Shown: in pieces, positions 1-12,200 of the stretch
Layout: each line of letters opens with the position of its first letter
Position numbering within the stretch: position 1 is the stretch's first letter
Source of the DNA: Struthio camelus
Lineage: Eukaryota; Chordata; Aves; Struthioniformes; Struthionidae
DNA: 64,000 bases
Assembly (NCBI RefSeq): GCF_040807025.1
Contig: NC_090942.1
Coordinates: forward strand, 177,448,247-177,512,246
Direction of reading: 5' to 3'
Position numbers and translations under genes: made by a program
The notes under the pieces: model-generated
What the model was told of the DNA's origin: nothing
The model's input: only the letters and a program-made list of their open reading frames with translations
The model's database searches: none

Positions 1-12
1 AAAGTGGGAATG

Positions 13-159
13 ACAGAATCACAGAACGGTTGAGGTTGGAAGGGACCTCTGGAGATCATCTAGTCCAATCCTCCTGCTCAAGCAGGATCATCTAGAGCAC
101 GTTGCCCAGGATCGCGTCCAGGTGGGTTTTGAATATCTCCAGTGAAGGACAAGAAGTTA
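13..159 (-). mobile_element. CR1-type LINE 3' fragment
   Basis: On the minus strand this is the typical CR1 tail: a stretch ending GACTAGATGATCTCCAGAGG, then TCCCTTCCAACC, then a TGTGATTCT-like end. It is about 145 bp, 5'-truncated, and sits in UCHL3 intron 6 in the same orientation as the gene. Confidence 0.85.
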
Positions 160-3100
160 GCGTAAGTACTTCAACAGATGAAGAATGCTGAAGAGCACAG
201 CACGCAAGAAAGATTAAAGCACACAAAAAAGCCCCCCAAAACCACCCACACAACCTCCCCCCACCCTCACTTGAGATCAGTCTCCATGACCAGATAAAAA
301 CGCGAAAGACTTAAATATTCTATTCATCTCTGTTTCAAAGGGCGTAGAAGGGAGAACAAAGAAAATTTTTGCCACTTACAATGAAGAAGCTATCAAAGGA
401 AAATGCGCTCCTTTTTGCTTTACCAAATAAGAAATAAGCTAAATAAAGTAAGGATTTGGAAAAACAAAATAGGTATCCTCTACAGTTTGGCTATACTGGT
501 ACAAAACCAAAACTTTCAAAAAAAAAAAAAAACACACCAAACCTCACTGGTTTCAGTAACTTCCTGAAAAGGACATAAGACAGTGGCCGACAGCCAACAG
601 GCGTAACAGAAAGGTGCCATCAATCAACCAACTGTTTAGATACACCAAACCATGGTGTTACAAAAGCTCAAAGACAGGCAAAACAGAGCCCTTGCTAATC
701 CCACGTTGCCAGCTAATCCCAGTACAGACAATGACTTCAAGCTGTCCACATATCAAGGGGTGTTGAACTATATTGTGCAAAAGCTACCACTGGGAAGTCT
801 GGGTTTAAGAAACTTCAGAGTGAGTAGAAAGATTGCTACCAGTTGCTCCCAATTTAACAAATGGCTTAACATCTAAAAGCTTACTTCTGACTACCTGGGC
901 ACAAACTGATTTAACTGGAGAACTCAAAGTATCTAAGACTCCCAACACCTATTTTCGCTCAGATTTAGACCAGAACAGAGTTGTTCCCTTGACCATTTTG
1001 AGACCTCTGTTCTTTGCTGACTTTTAACAAGGACCTTTTCTAGGGATAGGTACTTGGCACACTTACAGTGCTGAATCTATGTATAGCTGAAAGATGGACA
1101 GGGGAGCCATCAAGAAAAACATGATTAACTTTTCATAGAATTAACTTTAAGCTAGTGCTATTACTATAGTATATAGCCATGGTCGTTTTTGAACTTGCCG
1201 AATTCAAATAATGTGCTTCCATTGAGGGTTATTGCCACAGCCTGTAAGAAACATTGTTTTTATATTTTAAATTCCCACTTGTTCTAGAAAGAAATGGAGC
1301 CACCTCATAGACAGAAAGCAAGCGTCAGATCATTTTTAAACTTTATCATATGCTCTATTTCCTTCATTTGTGATTTCATCTAATGAAATCATTTCATTTC
1401 ATCATTTTCATATAAGGTGGATACTAGTAAATATTACAATACTACAAAGCAGATCCATCCCATTTCTTGGAAATAAGGATTGTGATTGTTTTCAACTGAC
1501 AATTAATTATTTGCTTAAGTACAGAGAGACAATAGGCTCTGAATTGACAAGCTGACCTAACATTTTGTATTACAAAAATACATTGCTTATGATTTATGCA
1601 AAACAACCATCTTGATTAAACTTTTCCCGTATGATGAACCTGATTCAGAATTCCCACGACCCCTCCCTGGGGGAAGAAAGCAGCTTTCTGTGGCACCTCC
1701 ACACCCAAAACAAGCAAATAAACAAACAAACTTGTCAGGCCAACTTCTATTTCATTGAGAAGCTCTAGCAATTCTAGCACTAGAACAAGACAACTTTAAA
1801 TTTCAAAGGGAGGGAAAGAAAAGGGAATATCAGCTTCAGGGAGATGTCTTTTGCGGTTTCCATGAAAAGCTACACCTTTGGCAAGGTTTTCTACTTTTAA
1901 TAAATAGTCTGCATAAATGCTTAAAAGAATAAGAGAACATAGCTTGAAGAAGTCTATCTGCGTGTTCACCCCTAAGTAGTATTTTCACAGCAACTACAGA
2001 TGAGTCTCTGGATCACTCCTCTTGTCAAAGACCATTATAACATCAATATTAGCCATGCACTGGGATCTCCTATTCCTCTGATTTTTCACTTAGTGTCACA
2101 CTTAACGTGCAGAAGGAAAAAGCAGATTTGAACGATCACGTGGAAGAACCAACAGGAAGGTGTAAGGCATATAAGTCTGAACAAGATCATTCTCTGACCA
2201 GGATTCGGAACTAATCTTTGGGATTCACTATATTTGTCAAGACTTCTCAACAGCTTTGGCACTCAGTGAAAGAAAACTCATACCTCTTTTTCATCCAAAA
2301 AGACAGAAAGACAAATATCTCAAATAGCTTACATAAGCTTGAGTTATTGTTTTAGTCTTAGCATAACTCATATTGCAGGAACTTACTCTGTAATGGACAC
2401 GACTTTTCCAATTTAATCTGTTTAAGAGAAAACAAACAAAAAAACCCCACACATTCGGAACCAGCATCCAGTAGTCTTGAAACTGACTTTCAAAGTGACA
2501 AGTGGTGGTGCTAAGAATATTTTCTTAATCATCGTTTGTCCTCAAGCTATGAAATAGCCCTCAATAATAATGCAGTACATCTTCATGGATTACCAGTCTC
2601 ACATACTTTACACGTTTTAGCACACAGACGGAACGGATATCTTTCCAGCCTTTTGGTCCTTTTTCATTATTTAATATCGAATAGCTGTTTCTCCTTCTGC
2701 CTTGCACCATCATTCATTCCCTTAGTAACAAAAAAAGCTTCTCTTACTAATGGCATTCCAAGGGTCACACAAATGAGAACCAGAGTTGCTGTGCCATCTG
2801 ATTTTGGATACCAAATTAAAGGCACCTATGTGAGCGAGTCCTGATTTTTCAGAGGATGTGACTGCATTTCTCTGCTGACTTGGATATTCAGACTTAATAA
2901 TAAACTATTGCTGACTGTCGTGAAAAGTCGATTTCAATTGACTTCTCTCACAGATCCATTAATTCATGTTATTGGCATCTCCTGTTGTTCCGAGAAATTC
3001 CCCGTTTTCACCTTTCACCGTTGCCCTGTGTGCCGCCCTCACTCATGAACTGCTACATTTTTCATTCTTGCTTTGCATTAACCTTCAGAAACCCAATGTT

Positions 3101-3318
3101 ACAACCTTGTGCCCAAAAGCTTGTCCACTCTTAGGCTAATTATATCAGCTGGTCTAACGAAGTACACTTCATCTCCTATACAGTTCATCTTCCTAAATAC
3201 ATTTAGACCATTATCATCTGAAAGTTAATATTCTATTTTCATACATTTGAAAAATGTAGATCTTCAAATGTTGCTAATTTAGGACAAAACTGCTCAAACT
3301 TGATTTAGAGTTGGTTTC

Positions 3319-3348
3319 TTTACCCCCAAAATGCATTTTGGGGGCAAA
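3319..3348. repeat. Perfect 22-bp palindrome (hairpin or cruciform)
   Basis: CCCCCAAAATGCATTTTGGG plus GG at 3323-3344 is its own reverse complement. With one mismatched pair the arms extend to TTT...AAA (3319-3348). It lies in UCHL3 intron 6. Confidence 0.9.
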
Positions 3349-5088
3349 CACACAATTGGGAAAAACATTTCTGTCTTGCTTCCATGGATATACTGGGCAA
3401 GGGCTCACCTCACACAGCTTAGAACTTCGTTGAAGGATCACAATACAAAAGCAGGTTCAATATTAGAAGAAGCTTTCTGAAATCTGTCATGTAACTAAAT
3501 CTTATCTACTGATCATTCTCTCAAGAGCAAGTATAAACAAATAAAGTGAGGCAATAAACCTCAAACTAGTTTAGAAGAGTATTTTGCATTACAGGTAGTC
3601 AGGTAGTGACCGAAACAAAACTTGCCTAAGTCAAGACTGTCTTGTCAAGAGTCTCAGATTCTGGAAGAAAATAGGTAAAGACTGATAAGGAGAAGATAAT
3701 TTTGCAGAACCTTGAGGAGTGAAAAAGATACAGATGCATCAAAGTCAAAGATTAAGACAAAAGCAACTAATAGGGTTTAGATAGAAAAAAAAAAAGAGTT
3801 AGGGGTTTAAATATACAATTTTATGGGGTTACAAGAAAAGAAAAAGACTATTCAAACATACATTTACACAAGAGAACTTTAGATGTGGTTTGGGTTCAGT
3901 AAGTTTTGAAGTAAAGGAAGAAAGGTGATGCAATTGCCGTGGGGTAGATGAGGCAGAACATATTGAGACAAATTTACTTTATCTGCCTATGAAAGGCATT
4001 TGAAACCTAGTTAAAATACTGGAATTTAAACAGTGACCACTGCAATGATGATCACAAGTTTCAGCAAGATTATTTCTGGCTCTTTCTCACTGAACAGGGA
4101 CATCTCTATTCATGCACAATATACTGCAGTAAGTCAACCGTACCCAGAATGCCCTGGAGCTTTGCTGCCTAACATAGGCTTAACAGCTCACTTCAGAGCA
4201 ATGCAACCCTAACCCTTGTCCAGACTATGAAAAAATAAAAGGTGCAAAGGGAATATCTATCTAGCTAAGAACGCTGACCCACAGAATGGATATGAAGTTC
4301 CTATGCCAAACCTTGCCTTATGCATTTTTCTACCATGCAGTCCCTTTAAAGCTTATTAACTCATTTGTGCCCCACCTGCAGCTAGAACATGCAAGTGTTC
4401 TAGCAGAACGAAGGCAGACACGATTCCAAGTTGCTGGATGGCAGCATCTGGTTTTGAATGGGAGGATATCAAGCAAGAAACCGAAATCCGGAAGTATCTT
4501 GATTCAGAAGGTTTACACAAACACAAATCTACCTATAAATCCACAAGCAAAGGAGATTATTCAGCAGTGTGCTGTGCTAAACAGGTATTTCTTGTTTTTA
4601 AAAACCAGCGACTTCAGTCCGACACAAAAATTAAAGGTTGAGTAGCTGCAGTGAAAAAACAGAGCACGTTTTCCCATTTGAGAAGTGTGAGGAAGATAGA
4701 TAGAATTAGCAGATTATCACATCCTATAAAAGGCAGCAAGATGATCCCAAGGCAAGTAGAGATGCTAACTAAAAAACAGATGAGGTGGAAAATAAGAGAT
4801 AACATGGGTTGAGGAAGGGTCAGCAGCAATGAAGCATGTTGTTATCTATAGTTTAAAGACTCACCACATCTACTGCAGTTCATCAGGTTTGCATGGAATA
4901 TTTCAGTACAGTATTTTCAATATTTTTCTGCTACATGTCGTTAGTCATCTGGAGACTTCATCAAGTCAAAGAAATCTTTTGAGAATGGAAAGCAGTTTTA
5001 TTTAAGGAACAGAGTCAGTCTCCCACCATTGACTTTTGTTCTCAATTTTGAAGAAATTTACCATCTGTCCATCAGTGTTTACATAGCA

Positions 5089-5136
5089 GAAATGTATTTA
5101 TAACTACAAGGAGAAATGTGTTTATAACTACAAGGA
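5089..5136. repeat. 24-bp tandem duplication
   Basis: GAAATGTATTTATAACTACA followed by AGGA is repeated once with a single change (5089-5112 and 5113-5136). It lies in UCHL3 intron 6. Confidence 0.9.
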
Positions 5137-6479
5137 AGTACAATTTTATTTTAAACATAAGGTACAGGATGTTTTCTTCCCCCTCTCAAATTTAAGTGCA
5201 CAGAATTCTGAATAAAAGCAATGCTAAAACATTCTCATACAATACTCAGACCAACGCAGTTACACTGTACGTCTAGCAGAAGGATCGGTTCTGCAGTAAT
5301 ACTACTTTGTTGAAGCCAAGATGTTTTAGCGGCACAGACAAGATAAAACTTGAAGGTAAATGTTTGTTTTTTGTTTAAATCCAATTAAACCAACTAAGAT
5401 CACTTTAATGATCAAAAGCCTATTTTTTCCTAAGTTATACTAATTTACTATCAAGAACATATGAACTGCACGTACGTGCTACAAAAATGTAGTGACAAGA
5501 ATAACCTCTTAGTTACCAGTAAGTGTCAGACTGGTATTCAGTGATAAATCTTTGCAAAAAGGATATATACAATTTTAACCTGCCAGGTGGAGAGAATCTG
5601 GATCTGAGTGGAATTAATAAGCAATATCTTAAAACCAATTTTAGCAGCAAGCTTTTCTATTCCCAGATGCAGTTGTGCTGAAGGCCATTTATTTTCTGAA
5701 CTAAATTATAATTTAAACGTATTCCAAACAAATGCTTGCTGCTAATGGATGACGATCTGTTTAAAAATACTCTGAAGTAAACAAAAACCAAACCAAACCA
5801 AGAACAAGAACTCTCAACCTGCAAACACTGGTTATCTAGCACAATCACAACAGACTATGGTGTATCTTCCACCCTTGGTTAAGTCATGGTTTATTTAGTG
5901 CTGAAGTAAACTCATAATCAATTAATGTAGTTATTACAGGCAACCAATCCCAAGCTCAAAAGTTTTTAACAAGTCTTTTGTTAACATCAAGCTCCATATT
6001 CATACAAGATCTCAGTTTCAAATTACAGAAATATTACAATGCAGAATTTCCAGTTTTGCTAAACAAACAAAATCTCCAGGTAAAACGTCAGAAGTTGGCC
6101 AATGTTCGTGCCAAAAATGTTTAAAGCAGCCAAAAACAAAACAAAAAAAAAGCATGAGTTGGGAAGAACTTAACTCCATGTTTAGCTTTGTGTTTCCTAA
6201 AATCTTAAGTTACTCAGCTAGCCCTGAACAATAACATCATGGTTCCTAGCTGGACACTTAATAATAGTTTTTATTTATATGAACAGAATGGCACCTGAGA
6301 AAAGGCTCATCTTGAGATACTTATCAGGATAAAAACATAAAGCTAAACAGAAATGGAAGTATTTTGACACTAATTTTTAATAGTAATAATATATTAATAA
6401 TTTCTACATCTGGAAAGATAGATCTGTACAGATTAGGGAATTATTTGGACCACAATCAGAATACTTGTTTCACTTCAGT

Positions 6480-6534
6480 AAAAAAAAAAAAAAAAAAAGA
6501 CATACACCCACCCACCCACCACACACGCACACTT
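6480..6534. repeat. Poly-A followed by CCCA/CA simple repeat
   Basis: A run of 19 A is followed by CACCCACCCACC and CACACGCACAC. It is low complexity in UCHL3 intron 6. Confidence 0.8.
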
Positions 6535-8984
6535 CATATAGGAATTTCTAGTAACACAGCAAAAACATGGTTGTTACAAAAAATTAAAACAAAATCACTG
6601 TCCCAGTTTTACTTTTAAGAGCGCATTCAGTTCTACATAACAAAATTTGTGTCATGCATACTGAAAAAAGAGTGATGACTCTTAAAAAGCATCATGAAAT
6701 TCCACCAAAGCACTCTTTCAGTGTAATGATTCTAATGGTGGTCATAATGCAGTTCAGGAATATTAGCTACTCTGTGCATGTGTCATTTTTTTCCTGCTTT
6801 TTCAAAATATATTTGTTTCCTGTGGGTGAAGGAAAAAAAAGTGCAAGTATGGCATTTGATGAAAAGCTTCTACCTATGAGAAGGTCTTCACCTTCAACCA
6901 GAAGGTAAGTTCTAGAAACTGGATAAAGAAACAGATGTCGAGTGAGCAGGTAAACCAGCCCCTTGGGATTACAGAAAACACTTCATCTTTAGTGAAAGGC
7001 CGAGGGACTATTAAGCAAGACTTAGAATGGAAGAAAAGGAGACCAGGTTCAAGATATCAGAACATAAACCAGGTCTCAAACACAGAAGAAATAATATCAT
7101 ATGACAAAGAGTTAGAAGCCCCTTGGTTAGCAGATCCAAATGAGAGATCATGAAGATGAGGTGAAGAGAAGAGGCTGGATTGGATGTAAATCCTATGGGC
7201 AGAAAAAAAGCCACTTCATGAACGGCAAACTTTATGCTCTGAAAATGACTTGATACATGTGCTGAATCAAAAGTTTTGGACAGCAAAGCATGGAGTCATG
7301 TACTTTTGCTGTCCAACATGGGGGAAAGAAAAGAGAAAGAAAGAAAAACCTCTAAGAATGGTTGAGAAAAGACCCCAACAAAAAATGATGCCTTGAAGAC
7401 TGAAGGTTACACGGCAGAATGCCAGTCATGTCAGAGTAAGAAAAGACTGAAGATGGACTACACTTACAACAGAATGAAGCCCAACAGATGGCAGGCGTAT
7501 CAAGGGCCGCCAACGACGGAGACGGATTGACGGACTGGTAGCTTTTGCAGGACCTACATGATTACGTTTGGCCCAGGAGAGGGATGCAGAGTGACACAAT
7601 GGTGAAGCCTTCGTTCTGCTGTGGCTAACCTGAGGCTGCGATGAGGATGGTGGTGAAGACAGCGAGGACGATGACGACTACATAAATATTAAAAAAGAAC
7701 ATGCTTAGCCCACTGAAACTTGAATTAACATACCTAAAAAGGTAACTGCAAAGATGTCCACTGTTCATTATACTGTGCTTTAACTGATAAAGTCTACACA
7801 GAAAATAACCAAGAATGTGTTGGATTTGAATGAGATGACAAAAGAGCAACGAAGATACGGAAAGGCATGGTCCATATCTGAAGCTTATTATCAAATAAGT
7901 TAGAGGTTATTCACACCCAGTGAACTGCATAATATGAACACAAGTTAACTGATTAATATGAGAGACAGACTTAAAAAGTGAGGAGGAAGGGGACTGAAAT
8001 AATGTATAATGGAAGGAATAGCTGAGAACAGAGTGATCAATCCTGTCTATAGTCACAAACACTACAAGTAAAACTTTTTGTCAATTTAAGAGAGCTAGGT
8101 TGTACTACTCTGGGATTTCAAATGAATTAACTACTGTAATGGAACCCAGAGTTTTTTTGGTTTTTTTTTTTTATTGTTCCATTTCTAATGGAAAAGGATA
8201 GCAAAGGAAAAGGAATGCTTACCGTGGTGAGGTATGCAACTTCCTAAGTTTTTCACCTATTCTTCTAAAATAGCAGGCCAGTGGCAGTATTGCCATTAAC
8301 ATTCAGGATCCCTTTAGTATCCGTGGAAGCAGTAGGACTATGTTAAACCATTCAAATAGTTACTATTAGAAGAAAGACCACAGAAGTATTAACAATGACT
8401 CTCAGCCGCAACTGACAAGTTATAATAACATATTAAGACCAGAAAGAACCATTGTGATGATTTAGTTTTGATCTTCCATCCCACACGGGCCACAGGACCA
8501 ATCAACTTTTGTTTGAACTAGAAAATATTTACAAAACAAAAAACAGTCAAGCTTACGATTTATTGACTACCAAAATAAATCAGAACAAGACACAGACTTT
8601 CAATCAATCCTATCTACAGCTACAGAGCCAGTAAGTAATGTTTTCATATAGTTTTTCAAATGCACTAGCCCCACCAGTGGTAAATAAAAAAGGCAACCTT
8701 GCTACTCCTACTTAATAATATGAACACAAAAAAAAAAAAACAAAGGTTACATTAGTCCTTCTAGCCATGATGTCAAATCAGTCTCACCTTCAGCTTACCA
8801 TCCAACATAAGTTTCTCCTCTCAGCTCATATAAAATCCCCTCTGTCATCTTCTGTCTTTCAGAGAATCCCTCACCTCTCTCATACATTCTCTCTTGTGCT
8901 AATTACGTGTCCTTTATCTGACCTCACAAAAATACAGTTTTGTCTGAAGCTAACTTAAAGGGCAATCTAGATTGCCCTGTGTCA

Positions 8985-9245
8985 ATGTCTTGTGTTCACC
9001 ATTAATTTGCTCTCTCCTGATCTTTACTGATCTGCAAATTCTGAATTGTGTTTTTAAGTATCCGTGTCACTGATAGAAGCTGTTTAACAGTACAGGTCCT
9101 AAAAGCAATGCCTGCAGGGCCCCATTAGAAAAAAAAAAAACCACTTACTCAGTGATGATATTCCACTTAGTTTCACTGAGACCTGCCAGATGCTTGTGAA
9201 TTCCTTAAAATTATGCAGGCAGAATAGCAACTGCAGTTCCACAAG
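8985..9245 (-). mobile_element. Old CR1 reverse-transcriptase fragment
   Basis: Read on the minus strand, a segment at about 9060-9125 aligns with the CR1 reverse-transcriptase block PQGSVLGPVLFNIFIND, notably GGACCTGTACTGTTAAACAG followed by ATCAGTGACA. Further on, a decayed GAATTTGCAGAT matches the F-A-D motif region. Stops and indels break it throughout. Edges are approximate. Confidence 0.55.
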
Positions 9246-12200
9246 AAACGTCCAATGATGCACTCAATGGGACAATGACAGACTACACAAACTGAGCATT
9301 AGATAGCTTCTCTGAAAAATTAATTTTTTACTTTGTTTAATCAGTAATTGCCACTCAAAATATTTATTTTCTGCATTATTTTTCACCTTCTTTCCTGTTC
9401 ACTTTTCTTTTTTTTTTTTAATTTCTCATCAAGAGTGGGGCAACATATTTCTTTTCTGCTTCCATACTGTTGTCCTTAACAAACAAGGACAAGGATAGAA
9501 GTTCTTCACAGAGAATAAGCACCAAGCACCAATAAGCAACAACTACGGAGCTCAGAGGTAGGCGTGTATGAAGTGTTTTCCACGTCTTATAACGTGCCTA
9601 GAAAACATAGTTTTGTAGAAGTTAGGCAGAGGCTCTCTTCTATTAGACCCCCATGTAAAAGAGGATTTTCAAGCATTCTAATCTGTTCCTAGATCTGAGC
9701 AGCTCCTCAGCAACATGACTAAAACCAAAAAAAATCCAAACCCCAAATGTAACCATATGAAGAAATGAAGAACAAGGAATTTAGCAATGACAGTACTTAG
9801 AGTCAGAGAAACTTAAAGAGTTTAATGGTTACTATACTTCATCTGTACTACTGAAGGTTTATTTTTTCCAAATTCTTCACATGAAGAACTGATTTAAAAT
9901 GAAACATTTTGCATTTAGATATATGGCTTATACTGTTTATGCTCAGTATGCCTAAGAAAACTCTGAAGGACGACTGATAAAACTCTAGTCTGAGAAGTCT
10001 TCACAGTGCATGGATCTCCCTATGGACAGGGAAGCCTGTAAGATTAGAACATGCTGTGGGACAACAAAAGCCAAGACAGCCTATATTATATTTTACAATC
10101 AAGCTTCTGCTATCAAAATAGACAAGATTGTTAGTCTTTCTGGAATCTGCAAGTACAGTAATTGCTTACTTAGAAACGGTAAAAGAAATAAAACTGGAAA
10201 AGAGAAAAAAAACTGAGATAAGGAATTTACTCTGTCTTTGGTTCATTCCATTGACAGGAAGCTGTTTAGCTGTATACTTTTGCTCTGAAAAATTATCATT
10301 TAGCACTCCTAGCACAATTGCTATGAAATCACGAATGAGATATTGAATAATACCAAATTCCAGATCTGTTCCATATTCTGGGACTGGCCGAGTATTTTCA
10401 AAGATATGTTTAATATCACAACGAAAGTCAAAAAGGCTTTGTAAAAACAATTCCTAACCTTTACCATCCTCAATGATTGCATTTATTTGTTTTCTGACTA
10501 ATTTTGATAGAACAGTGAGAATGTTAAATGTCCCTTAATACTGAAACTGGAAAGGACTTAATATTCTCAAAATCAAATTTAGAATGCCATCTACTACAGT
10601 TATTAATAAACCAAATTAGTTTACTATTTCTAGGTCAGTATCTTCCTTCATTTTAAAGTTTCATTTATTGAATCTTTTTATCCTTTATTTCCCATATTAG
10701 GGGGTCCCCTAGTGACATCAACCAAGGCTTAAAGAAAGTTCCTTCACTTGAAAATGTACTTTTGCATTTCAAGAGTGAAGTTTTGACAGACAGTATGCAG
10801 GAATTCTGGTAAGGCAAAGTTACTGCTGGACTTCTCTTTAATTAACATGGCTGCAGCAGCCATAAAATTTCATTCAGAGTTAGTTTATATCTATTGTTTG
10901 AATAACAAGCATAAATTAAGCTGTGCCATTTTCAATTGAGTATTAGATATACAAAAATAGAATTATATTTTTCAGTATTAATATGAAATTAAATTTAATA
11001 TTCTAGTATCTGAATTTGGTTATGGAAGTATTACATTCCACATTTAATTTACAATGGGGAAAACTGTCATAACTTTAGACACTATTCCAACAAGACTCAT
11101 TACAAGCTAGCAAACTGCAGTTAGAAGAATTATAGACTAACTTCACAAGATGAGAAGATCACAGGAGTATGCTTTAGCGCAGAAAACTGTAGCAGGGCAA
11201 ACAGCTGAAGTGGTAAAACAAAAAACCCTGAAACGGAATTTATGTTAGTATCATATAGGGCAGTAAGCATATTAAGTTAATAGTTTGCAAAGTAAAATTC
11301 ATTATGAAGAAGTTAAACTTCTTGGAACTGGTCCAAAAAAGGGAGCTCAGGCAATTTACTCCTGCCTCAATCCAAGACTCATTCCTACGTACACCAGCTA
11401 TTAAATCCTAAAGCCACGTTACTACTAAAATCTCAAGAAACGCCTATAGAGTCCCTCAGGCACCAGAGGCTGTGCCTCACTGCATGCCCAGAAGTGCACA
11501 AGTTTGATATTGCTGAATAGCTCAGGACCCAGTTCATGCCTAGACCTGTCAGGCTTTAAAAACAGGGTTCATCTCACTTGGGGAACTCAAGTCAGCAAAA
11601 TATCCCAGTCCATGTCTAATAAAGCGCATAAAAGGCTTGACAGGACTACGCTTACCAAAGAAAGTGGCATCTACCATTGCATAACCATTTATTTGCAAGT
11701 AGAAATTTTATTTAACACTGATGAATTTGCTAGTGGTTACAAAATTCATCCATTCGGAGGCTCAAATTCGGGCACCCTCTCTCATTGGAAAGGTCAAGCC
11801 CATGCCACGTTCCTCTAAGGAGGCTGTCCTACCTATTGTGCTGAGACAGGGGCTATCTTCTTCCCTCCATTTTGATCTTGTGCCACTGCCTAGAAAGAAA
11901 TGCTAGTCTCACTGGGACAGAGATGCAAGGAGCTTTGATTGCATACCACGGTCGCTGGGGTACTCACCTGGGAAACAGAAAGATGTATAATACTGTTAGT
12001 CCTGGTCTCTGCCTCCACAATTAGTCACATAGACAGCCCGAGGATCAAAGACCCTACCACATGATTGAATGTTCTACCTATGCTCAGTTGAGTGGATCCA
12101 TGACCAGCCAGTAACTCCTCCTGACAAACTGATCATACGTGGACTAGTTACACAGTGCATGTACAACAAACTCTGCAGTAGAGATAGGGGAAGGTCGAAC

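Noticed and set aside
4860-4910. Minus-strand PDEL-like codons resembling the UCHL3 C-terminal exon
   Set aside because: The flanking translation does not match (stop soon after, no RFNAIALSAA-like end) and no acceptor fits; chance match.
7625-7894. 89-codon minus-strand frame with hydrophobic ends
   Set aside because: No family recognised, and the hydrophobicity follows from T-rich intron sequence; not enough to call a gene.
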